64,000 nucleotides of DNA from Pseudobacter sp051955275 (GTDB lineage Bacteria; Bacteroidota; Bacteroidia; Chitinophagales; Chitinophagaceae). Positions 51,326 through 58,741 of this stretch are shown in pieces. The stretch spans positions 14,283 through 78,282 of the forward strand of contig NZ_JBQCGW010000293.1 in NCBI RefSeq assembly GCF_051955275.1, given 5' to 3'. Every line of letters begins with the position of its first letter. The stretch's first letter is position 1. A program made the position numbers and the translations under genes. Under the pieces are notes generated by a model. It worked only from the letters and a program-made list of their open reading frames with translations, did not search any database and was not told the DNA's origin.

Positions 51326-52198
51326 ATGAAAAAGATAATTGAAAATATTTTCGCAAGACCCGCAGCTGCCGGAATGGTTGGCGACGGATTCAGGGTATAT
51401 CAGTATTTCCCCGGACCAAAGTCTTTCTTCCCGCAAAAGATCAGCCCTTTTCTGATGCTCGACTTCAATGCTGAAATTGACTTCAGTCCATCCGATACCG
51501 TACGCGGCGTAGGCGTTCACCCGCACAAAGGTTTTGAAACGGTTACCGTTGCTTACAAAGGTGCGGTAGCGCATGCCGACAGTGCCGGTAATGCAGGTGT
51601 GATCAATGCAGGTGATGTACAGTGGATGACAGCCGGTGCAGGCATACTTCACAAAGAGCATCATGATGAAGCCTACTCTAAAAAGGGCGGACCTTTTGAA
51701 ATGGTGCAGCTCTGGGTGAACCTTCCCAAAAAATTCAAACAAACGCCTGCCAAATACCAGGCCATCACCAATGATGATATGGGCAGGGCGGAGCTGGCAG
51801 ATAATGGAGGTTATGTACGTGTGGTTGCAGGGGATTTCAACGGAGTGAAAGGGCCTGCCTTTACTTTCACCCCCATCAATATGTTTGATATCCACCTGAA
51901 TAAAAATGGTAACTTAACCACTTCGATCCCTGCATCTCATAACACTGCTATCCTGGTTGTGAACGGAGATGTGGAAGTGAATGGCGCACACGCTGCCGAG
52001 CACAGTTTCATACTGTTCCGTAACGAAGGCGAAGAAGTTACCATCAGGGCCAATGAAGACAGTGTGCTGCTTTTCCTGAGTGGTGAGCCCATCAAAGAAC
52101 CTGTTGCCAGTTACGGTCCATTTGTGATGAACACACAGGAAGAATTACTGGAAGCAATGCAGGAGTTCAACTCAGGAAAATACGGAACACTTGAATAA
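51326..52198 (+). CDS. Pirin-family cupin protein (first of two)
   Basis: The 290-residue bicupin has the pirin metal site in the first barrel: GVHPHKGFETVT, GDVQWMTAGAGILHKE. Pirins bind Fe(II) or other metals and some bacterial ones are quercetin dioxygenases; others are redox-sensitive regulators, so the role is open. It is preceded by the palindrome and promoter described above and followed after 26 bases by a second pirin, which is 20-25 % different in motif detail. No signal peptide is seen. Confidence 0.92.
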   Translation: MKKIIENIFARPAAAGMVGDGFRVYQYFPGPKSFFPQKISPFLMLDFNAEIDFSPSDTVRGVGVHPHKGFETVTVAYKGAVAHADSAGNAGVINAGDVQWMTAGAGILHKEHHDEAYSKKGGPFEMVQLWVNLPKKFKQTPAKYQAITNDDMGRAELADNGGYVRVVAGDFNGVKGPAFTFTPINMFDIHLNKNGNLTTSIPASHNTAILVVNGDVEVNGAHAAEHSFILFRNEGEEVTIRANEDSVLLFLSGEPIKEPVASYGPFVMNTQEELLEAMQEFNSGKYGTLE

Positions 52199-52224
52199 AA
52201 ATTTATAAAGACATACACCCGGTT

Positions 52225-53085
52225 ATGACAAAGTCAATAGAGCATATCCTTGCAGGAAGAGAAAAGAAGATCACAGAACAGGAAACAGTTTTACAACCCC
52301 TGCCACATAAGGATTTCAGGTTCGCCAATCCTTTCATTGTTATCCATCATATGCAACCGGAGCAGATCCTTCCGGGCTCTAAACAAAGGATTCATCCGCA
52401 TCCGCACAGAGGATTTGCACCCGTTACCTTCATGTTTCAGGGAGAAGGTTATCACAAAGACAATGCAGGACATGATGAAGTAATCAGTGCAGGAGGTGCT
52501 CAATGGATGTTTGCCGGGAAAGGGCTGCTGCACAGCGAAGGGCCCACTGACCGGATCCTTCGCAACGGTGGTACGCAGGAACTGGTACAGATTTGGGTGA
52601 ATGTTCCAAAGGCTGAGAAATGGGGCGAACCCTGGTATCAGGGCGCCACCAAAGAGCAGATGCCATCTGTATTGCAACAGCCCGGAACTTCACTGAAACT
52701 GGTGAGCGGTGAGTATGACGGCCAGAAAGGCCCGCTGAATAAGAGCTTCACGCCAGTGATCAGTGTAATGGGAAGTATAGAGAAAGGTACGTCGGTCCGG
52801 TTTCCTGCCACGCCCGGCTACTGGAGCCTGCTATACATCGTAAACGGAGGTCTTACCATCAATGATAAAGAAAAGGTCCCGGCGCATAACCTGGTTATCT
52901 TTGAAAAAGACAATGATGAGTTCTTTGTTCACGCAAATGAGAACAGTACCATACTTTTTCTTTCTGCGGAGCCTATTGATGAACCGGTGGCAGCTAAGGA
53001 TAATTTTGTAATGAATACGGCCGAAGAAGTTGAACAGGCCATCACGGATTATCAGAACGGAGTTTTCGGAACCTTAAGTTACTAA
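52225..53085 (+). CDS. Pirin-family cupin protein (second of two)
   Basis: This 286-residue paralogue of the upstream pirin has an intact metal site (HPHPHRGFAPVTFMFQGEG, AQWMFAGKGLLHSEGP) and a second cupin barrel. The two genes are in tandem, 26 bases apart, and probably arose by an old duplication, since they differ throughout. The following small GNAT gene starts 18 bases after the stop, so all belong to one operon. Confidence 0.92.
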   Translation: MTKSIEHILAGREKKITEQETVLQPLPHKDFRFANPFIVIHHMQPEQILPGSKQRIHPHPHRGFAPVTFMFQGEGYHKDNAGHDEVISAGGAQWMFAGKGLLHSEGPTDRILRNGGTQELVQIWVNVPKAEKWGEPWYQGATKEQMPSVLQQPGTSLKLVSGEYDGQKGPLNKSFTPVISVMGSIEKGTSVRFPATPGYWSLLYIVNGGLTINDKEKVPAHNLVIFEKDNDEFFVHANENSTILFLSAEPIDEPVAAKDNFVMNTAEEVEQAITDYQNGVFGTLSY

Positions 53086-53103
53086 TCACATAAAACCAGC
53101 ACC

Positions 53104-53412
53104 ATGCAAGAACAATTCAAAGCCCTTCCACTAGTGAACAATAAAGAGCTCCAGCGTTTTGAACTGGAAGTGGATGGCTACACAGCCTTCATCGAATACA
53201 AGGAATCAGGAAAACAAATGATCCTCATCCATACGGAAGTACCTACAGAACTGGAGGGACAGGGAGTTGGAACAGCCATTGTAGAGAAAGCCCTGGAATC
53301 CCTGGAAGCCAATCAGCAGAAACTGGTTCCGCTGTGTCCGTTTGTGATCGCGTTCCTGAAAAGGCATCCCGAGTGGAACCGCCTGCTCTCCGATTCAGTG
53401 AAGAAAGATTAA
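53104..53412 (+). CDS. Small GNAT-type acetyltransferase (YjdJ-like)
   Basis: The 102-residue protein has the short GNAT fold of the YjdJ/COG2388 group: FELEVDGYTAFIEYKESG, then the acetyl-CoA loop TEVPTELEGQGVGTAIVEKAL, and the C-terminal PLCPFVIAFLKRHPEW. In E. coli a yjdI-yjdJ pair links this family to a (4Fe-4S) mono-cluster protein, and here the next gene carries such a domain. The substrate is not known. Confidence 0.87.
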   Translation: MQEQFKALPLVNNKELQRFELEVDGYTAFIEYKESGKQMILIHTEVPTELEGQGVGTAIVEKALESLEANQQKLVPLCPFVIAFLKRHPEWNRLLSDSVKKD

Positions 53413-53449
53413 TGATCCCGTATACTTCAGCCAACCTTAATACCCAACT

Positions 53450-54109
53450 ATGCAATACAAACTTGAAAAGCCCCTGCGGGCCACCATCGGAACTGAGAAA
53501 TATCAGTGCACAATTGAATGGAGGAATGGCACTTTTATTGCAGACGAACCAGAGAAGTCCGGAGGCAAAGACCTGGGGCCTGATCCTTATACGCAACTGT
53601 TGTCTTCACTGGCAAGCTGCACCCTGGTGACACTGAGAATGTACATAGACCGGAAAGGCTGGAACGTGCCGAAGATCACCGTGAATGCAAATATGTTCCA
53701 GACAAAGAAAGAAGACGGCACCACCAATACAACGTTCGACAGGGATATCCAGTTTTATGGCGAGCTTAGTGCTGAACAGGTAGACAGGTTACAGGAAATT
53801 GCTGCGGCCTGCCCCGTTTCCAAAATACTGGAAGGCCCTGCAAAAGTGAGGACCTATGTTTTCAGGGAAGGAGAAACTGAAAAAAAACATGAGTATACGA
53901 ATGGAGAAGTGACGGTAGTCTGGAAACCTGATTTCTGTAAGCACTCTGCAAGATGTGTGATGGGACTGCCCGGTGTTTTCAACCTCAAAGAGCGGCCCTG
54001 GGTGAATATGAGCGGAGCTGATTCCCAGGCCATCACAGACCAGGTGCACAAATGCCCCACCGGAGCTTTGACAGTTTTCAATAATAAGGATCTTGAGGCG
54101 AAAGCCTGA
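53450..54109 (+). CDS. OsmC-family domain fused to a (4Fe-4S) mono-cluster YjdI-type domain
   Basis: The 219-residue protein combines an OsmC-like peroxidase domain (about 1-140, with the redox-active Cys in SSLASCTLVTLRMY and a second Cys in AAACPVSK) with a C-terminal YjdI/Fer4_19-like domain. The latter covers about 148-210, with cysteines in DFCKHSARCVMGLP and HKCPTGAL. OsmC proteins reduce organic hydroperoxides with thiols; the YjdI-type domain is an iron-sulfur ferredoxin-like module. The fusion and its pirin partners point to redox or oxidative-stress defence. A terminator follows after 20 bases. Confidence 0.88.
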   Translation: MQYKLEKPLRATIGTEKYQCTIEWRNGTFIADEPEKSGGKDLGPDPYTQLLSSLASCTLVTLRMYIDRKGWNVPKITVNANMFQTKKEDGTTNTTFDRDIQFYGELSAEQVDRLQEIAAACPVSKILEGPAKVRTYVFREGETEKKHEYTNGEVTVVWKPDFCKHSARCVMGLPGVFNLKERPWVNMSGADSQAITDQVHKCPTGALTVFNNKDLEAKA

Positions 54110-54129
54110 TCCGTACCCTTCCTTATAAA

Positions 54130-54166
54130 AAAGAGCGGGCTCATCAATAGTGATAGCCCGCTCTTT
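54130..54166 (+). terminator. Terminator of the pirin / OsmC operon
   Basis: A 12-bp stem AAAGAGCGGGCT / AGCCCGCTCTTT surrounds a 13-base loop, followed by TGTATG. A-rich bases upstream would also allow action on the minus strand. The stretch 54167-54389 before the repeat contains no gene I can support. Confidence 0.8.
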
Positions 54167-54389
54167 GTATGATCGACCTGCTTAGTAGAGAACCGTGATG
54201 CGAAAATTCTTTATACTGCCGGCCTTTGCAGGTGTAAATACAAGGCCAGTAACAGGAATGCATTCAGAAATAAATGAAAATTCCGGGATAAGGACATGGT
54301 TTAACGGTTAATGGCAGCGTTAAATTAATAACCCTTTCGTCCATATGAAAGGGTGTTTTCACCCTAATTGAAATTTAAATGTTCGGAGA

Positions 54390-54452
54390 GCCCAGTCGCT
54401 CGCGTCCCCGCGAGTGACCGCTATTCCTCACCTCTGGCAAGCTAATGGGCAC
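54390..54452. repeat. Hairpin-rich intergenic repeat, copy C (internally deleted)
   Basis: This copy shares GCCCAGTCGCTCGCGTCCCC and GCGAGTGAC with copy A and the terminal GCTAATGGG with copy B, but lacks about 45 central bases. It lies between the convergent OsmC and DUF4302 genes, as copies A and B also lie at 3' ends. The first hairpin (GTCGCTCGCG/CGCGAGTGAC) is preserved exactly as in copy A. Confidence 0.75.
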
Positions 54453-54468
54453 AGCGAAAGTAAACATT

Positions 54469-54492
54469 GAGGGCCTCCGGATGAAGGCCCTC
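54469..54492 (-). terminator. Hairpin downstream of the DUF4302 gene
   Basis: An 8-bp stem GAGGGCCT / AGGCCCTC with an 8-base loop lies 32 bases past the minus-strand stop. The U-tract is weak, so termination efficiency is uncertain. Confidence 0.6.
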
Positions 54493-54523
54493 TTAGCATA
54501 GATGAAAATTCTCACGTGTGAAA

Positions 54524-55867
54524 CTAATATAATATGAATGTCATGACCGTTGTCGGATCATTGACACTATACATTTTCGCATACACATCTGCCCCGTCAA
54601 CGTAGTAGTCAAAAGCAACCTGGTTGTTCAATAAGAAGTTCACCATTTTGGTCATGGCTTTGGCTACATATCCGCCGCTCAACGGCGCCTGCGTGGTGAA
54701 CCTGAACACGCCATTGTTGTCAACCGTGTAACTGAATGTACCGGAAGTGGTCCATCCGGATGAGCCTCCGTTCTGACTGGAGAAGCCATTCAGCACAAGC
54801 CGGCTGTTGACGGTATTCCATTCCATATAGATCTCTCCGTAATTGAACACAAAGCCTGTATATCCATTGAGCATATTGTTGTGGAAGAAATTGAGGGTGT
54901 CTCTTCCTGCCTGCGAAGTGCCCGGAAAGATCGTCTGGAACGGAGACCAGATCCCCGTGTATTTGCTACCCCATAATTTATACAGGGGCAACAGAGGAGT
55001 GGGAGAATTTTTGATAATGTATTCCTGCCCTTTGTTGTCGTACATGGCCAGCTGGGTTGCGTCTTTCCAGGCCATCCTGGTAAAATTGATGCCCAGCAAA
55101 TCAAGCCCGTTATCCAGCATTTTGATGCCATCGATGGTGTAGGCGAATTTCTGTTTGGCGGCAGTTACAGAGCCATCAGGCAAGAGGGAAGAAAGCTCTA
55201 CTCTTTTTCCTGAACTCAGGTTATTGGTGCTGTTCACTATCACGCCGGCTTTTACAGGCGTGCCGCCTGATGTGGCATCGATGTACGCATTGGGATTGTC
55301 AACGAAAAAGTTCATGAAGCTTTTCATGAGCGTTTTGTAGTCCCCGTTATTGTATTTGGTTTTTTGTGCAGCAGTTGCTTTTATCAAAGTAAATGGCTGG
55401 CGATATCTTTTGCCGATGAACCCGAGGGTATCTCCTCTTGCGTAGTCAAACACAAACTCTATATCGCTCTTGTACCCATCACGGATAGCTCCACCAAATA
55501 CGGATGGCTCGGGATCATTGAGCTTACTGATATAGTTGTAGGTATCGAACATCAGGTTCACGCCCATGTCCTGCTTTACGCGGTACATGGATGGAGCGGC
55601 TGTCAATGCCATATTCGTATCCAGGTCCGCCTGCATCATCAGGGATTCGTCTTTCGCGAAATTGATGTAGAAGCCGTATCCGCCACCGGTGAGCGTGGGC
55701 ATTACGCCTACCCATCCATTGGGAGATTCGGTGAGTGTGGTCCTTAGTTGCTGGATCTCTTTCTGGATCCGCACCTGCGGCTCCTCATCGAACTTCGGAA
55801 CATATTCCTTTTTCTTACAGCCTGCCAGCAGGCTGATGATTGTTATCAAATAAATTATATGCTTCAT
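54524..55867 (-). CDS. DUF4302-family lipoprotein of a SusC/SusD locus
   Basis: From the ATG at 55867 this 447-residue protein has a lipoprotein signal peptide (IISLLAGC, Cys near residue 17) and a beta-rich body beginning EYVPKFDEEPQVRIQKEIQQL. It contains the GWVGVMPTLTGGGYGFYINF segment that marks DUF4302. It is the last of four genes (SusC, SusD, metallohydrolase, DUF4302) that commonly travel together in Bacteroidota. It is probably surface exposed and helps capture the imported substrate; the substrate is not known. Confidence 0.85.
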   Translation of the reverse strand: MKHIIYLITIISLLAGCKKKEYVPKFDEEPQVRIQKEIQQLRTTLTESPNGWVGVMPTLTGGGYGFYINFAKDESLMMQADLDTNMALTAAPSMYRVKQDMGVNLMFDTYNYISKLNDPEPSVFGGAIRDGYKSDIEFVFDYARGDTLGFIGKRYRQPFTLIKATAAQKTKYNNGDYKTLMKSFMNFFVDNPNAYIDATSGGTPVKAGVIVNSTNNLSSGKRVELSSLLPDGSVTAAKQKFAYTIDGIKMLDNGLDLLGINFTRMAWKDATQLAMYDNKGQEYIIKNSPTPLLPLYKLWGSKYTGIWSPFQTIFPGTSQAGRDTLNFFHNNMLNGYTGFVFNYGEIYMEWNTVNSRLVLNGFSSQNGGSSGWTTSGTFSYTVDNNGVFRFTTQAPLSGGYVAKAMTKMVNFLLNNQVAFDYYVDGADVYAKMYSVNDPTTVMTFILY

Positions 55868-55877
55868 AGTTCTATCA

Positions 55878-57254
55878 TTATTGGGTGAGAGGACCATAGA
55901 AATATTGTTGTGCGTCTGTAGTGGAGGTGAACCCTGCTACTCTTGTGTAGAGGTCGGCCGGGAGTGTAGTGGGTGTCCAACCTGCATTGAAGGTTTGTGT
56001 GGTAAGGTACTGCTGAATGCTTGCTGCAAAATCAGTGGCAAAGATGGCAGCATTTGCATAGGCTCCGGTAGTACCTGCCTGCGCTACTTTGGTGAAGGTG
56101 GTGGTCTTGTTGTCTGCACCTACTGCATAGGCAAAGGTGTAATCACCTACGAACTGGGTCCCTCCGGCGGCGGCTGTAAATGCGATCCGAACAGTAACAG
56201 TTGTGGCGCTCTCAAACCTGAACTGAACATAATCCAGGTGGTATTGATTCGGGCTCCATGCTTTTATCGCTGCCTTTAATGCATTGTATGCGCTGGCAAA
56301 GCCGGCAGAACTTCCGTAGGTATTGTACATGCCGTCTTCCAGATTCACCGTAAGTGTTTTATAAAGTCCGCGTTTCAACCAGTAGCCGAAAGTTTTCGTC
56401 TGATCTCCCAGCACATCCGTGATATAGGTCTGCACCTCTTTCTGAAGGTTCCTGAAATTGATGCCCAACCCTGAGTTGAAGTAATTCACCACGTTGCTTT
56501 CCTTCGCTTTAAGTCGTGATTTACCAAGGGGGGATGCGGTATTGGCCCAGTTATCATACCATGATTGTCCGCTTACCAGCAATGCCCTTACTGTTTCCGC
56601 ATAATCCTCCGGGTAAGATCCGCTGGCATAGGAAGAAACGAATCCGTATTTGTGGGACGTGTCCGTTGGCGTGCTGGCCCAGGTAGCTTTGTAATCTTCT
56701 TTTGAAATGGATTCGAAGTCAGTAGGAATGGCAACCAGTTGGTTCAGGATATGCGTGAACTCGTGATGGATCACACCCAGGTGGCCGGATACATAAGATG
56801 GCGTTGGCTCATAATTGTTGAGGCCGTATAATGTGATACGCCGGCCGGCAGAGGCCGTACCCGCTATCACAACCCCATCTGTGTTATAAGAATAAGAGCC
56901 GTACAGCACCCATTCTTTCGGGATATAACGCTTGATGAAATCACGACCGGCAATCTTGTAGTAAGGATTGATATAACCGTTCAGCACGGTTTCCATAGTG
57001 GGCTTCACCTTTTCTATTTGTGCAGGCGCAATATTCTTTTCATTATCGTGATAATACCTGTTGTACCGGTATACTACGGCCATATTGTAAGGATCGAGGA
57101 AGGTTGTCTTCAGCCAGTTGTCCAGTTCCGTTTTCAGAACGGGATCATCAGGATTGAGGTCATTCACATCAACACTTACTGCTGCTTCTTTTTTGCAGGA
57201 TGCCAGGGCGCTTACAGCCACCAGCACCAGCATATATCTGATTAATTTTTTCAT
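55878..57254 (-). CDS. Zinc metallohydrolase lipoprotein of a SusC/SusD locus (HExxH type)
   Basis: The 458-residue lipoprotein (SALASC lipobox, Cys near residue 20) has the zinc-binding HExxH motif as HHEFTHILN near residue 168, in the context VSGHLGVIHHEFTH, and a downstream Glu-containing YPEDYAETVR segment that could supply the third ligand. It belongs to the substrate-import-associated metallohydrolase group linked to SusC/SusD operons. It is presumably a surface protease or peptidase acting on material destined for import. It starts 6 bases from the SusD stop and ends 10 bases from the DUF4302 start. Confidence 0.9.
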   Translation of the reverse strand: MKKLIRYMLVLVAVSALASCKKEAAVSVDVNDLNPDDPVLKTELDNWLKTTFLDPYNMAVVYRYNRYYHDNEKNIAPAQIEKVKPTMETVLNGYINPYYKIAGRDFIKRYIPKEWVLYGSYSYNTDGVVIAGTASAGRRITLYGLNNYEPTPSYVSGHLGVIHHEFTHILNQLVAIPTDFESISKEDYKATWASTPTDTSHKYGFVSSYASGSYPEDYAETVRALLVSGQSWYDNWANTASPLGKSRLKAKESNVVNYFNSGLGINFRNLQKEVQTYITDVLGDQTKTFGYWLKRGLYKTLTVNLEDGMYNTYGSSAGFASAYNALKAAIKAWSPNQYHLDYVQFRFESATTVTVRIAFTAAAGGTQFVGDYTFAYAVGADNKTTTFTKVAQAGTTGAYANAAIFATDFAASIQQYLTTQTFNAGWTPTTLPADLYTRVAGFTSTTDAQQYFYGPLTQ

Positions 57255-57259
57255 AGTGA

Positions 57260-58717
57260 TTAGCGGGGGTTTAATTCAATTCCGGAAAGTTTTACTTCTT
57301 CAGGCAGTTGGAATATTCTCCTGGGATCATTGGGCTTGAGTTCGATGATGGACTCAACGCCCAATGGATCATAGAGATTTTTCTTTACCGTAAGATTCCT
57401 TCTGGCGAGGTCCAGCCACCTGATGCCTTCTTCCATATACTCTGCTTTCTTGGCCTCCAGGATAGTCTTTACAAGGCCTTCTTTGGGATCTGCGATGGAG
57501 AAGAATGCCATGATCTTGGGCAGTGTAACACCATCTGTATTGATGTTGAAGTTCAGGATCCGCACACTGTAGAAGTCATTGATGTCTTTCAGTGCAAGAT
57601 CATTGCGGCCAAGCTCTGCATAGGCTTCGGCACGGTTCATCAATGCCTCGTCAACTGTGAGCAGAGGGATCATCAGGTAGGGGAACCCGATACCAGGACC
57701 AGTATAAAAGAAGTAGCCATTGTACTTGTAGGAAGTATAATTGGGCGATCCGTAAGACAGTACTTTATTGGCCAGCAATTTACCGGTCACATTGGCTTCT
57801 GTGTACATCCTGGAAAGATTGGCGCCGTACCCGTAACGCGGATCATAAATATAATGATAGCTGCTATAGCAGTTCGTCAGAAGCAATGTGGCTTTCACAT
57901 CAGTTTTGGTGAATGCAACGTTGAACTCGCTGCTGGTCATGCTTCTGAAAGTGGTGGTAATTGGGCGGAGATTACTGATGAAATCGCCGCTGGGGATCAC
58001 TGCCGAAGCATGTGTGGCTGCTTTCTCCCATTCTCCTGTGAACAGGTAAAAGCGGGATGCAAATGCATGAGCAGCAGCCGGAGTGAAGTGATACTTCGGC
58101 ACTTTGTAGGCACTGGTGGATAAGAGTTTGATACCATCTTCCAGATCTTTCGCGATCTTCTCATATGTTTCCTTCACAGTACCACGCGTGTATTGTTTGA
58201 TCAGTTTTGTTTCAGGCGTGGTGACATACGGAATACCTGGAGAACTGTTGGCGCCACCGATCTCATAGTTTTTGGCAAAGAAGATGGCCAGCATATGATG
58301 GGCATAGGCCCTGCATACCAGTGCTTCGCCTTTGTATGGAAGCACGGCATCTCCCATATTTCCTTTCTCGATTGCTTCCAGTGCCTGGTTGGCTGCAGCA
58401 ATTGCCTCGTAACAACCATTCCAGTAGGCCGCTGCGGAATTGGTGGGCGCGCCATCAACATCCTGCCAGGTGTAGTACCTGCTGTGCTGGTCATCGAGTG
58501 TGCCAACACCAGGACCTTTGTCTTCCGAATTGTCTGAGGATTTTTCTGTGAATGTGAGATAATCGTACGTGGGATAGGCGCTGCCTACCAGTTGAGCCAC
58601 TTTCTCAACGGTATTGATCTCAGTCCTGTTGTCTGGGTTTTTATCCAGCATCTTTGAGCAGGAGCCCAGTGCTGCAACCACCAGCAGGAACGGTATGATG
58701 TAATGATGTGTTTTCAT
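57260..58717 (-). CDS. SusD/RagB-family nutrient-binding lipoprotein
   Basis: This 485-residue SusD-type lipoprotein has a signal peptide ending at ALGSC (Cys near residue 20) and TPR-like helices in the N-terminal half (YWNGCYEAIAAANQALEAI, CRAYAHHMLAIFFAKNYE). The C-terminal EAKKAEYMEEGIRWLDLARR segment is usual for the family. It is the partner of the SusC protein encoded 24 bases upstream and would bind the same substrate as the metallohydrolase. Confidence 0.95.
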   Translation of the reverse strand: MKTHHYIIPFLLVVAALGSCSKMLDKNPDNRTEINTVEKVAQLVGSAYPTYDYLTFTEKSSDNSEDKGPGVGTLDDQHSRYYTWQDVDGAPTNSAAAYWNGCYEAIAAANQALEAIEKGNMGDAVLPYKGEALVCRAYAHHMLAIFFAKNYEIGGANSSPGIPYVTTPETKLIKQYTRGTVKETYEKIAKDLEDGIKLLSTSAYKVPKYHFTPAAAHAFASRFYLFTGEWEKAATHASAVIPSGDFISNLRPITTTFRSMTSSEFNVAFTKTDVKATLLLTNCYSSYHYIYDPRYGYGANLSRMYTEANVTGKLLANKVLSYGSPNYTSYKYNGYFFYTGPGIGFPYLMIPLLTVDEALMNRAEAYAELGRNDLALKDINDFYSVRILNFNINTDGVTLPKIMAFFSIADPKEGLVKTILEAKKAEYMEEGIRWLDLARRNLTVKKNLYDPLGVESIIELKPNDPRRIFQLPEEVKLSGIELNPR

Positions 58718-58741
58718 GATCTTTTTTTGAGAGGTTAGAAC

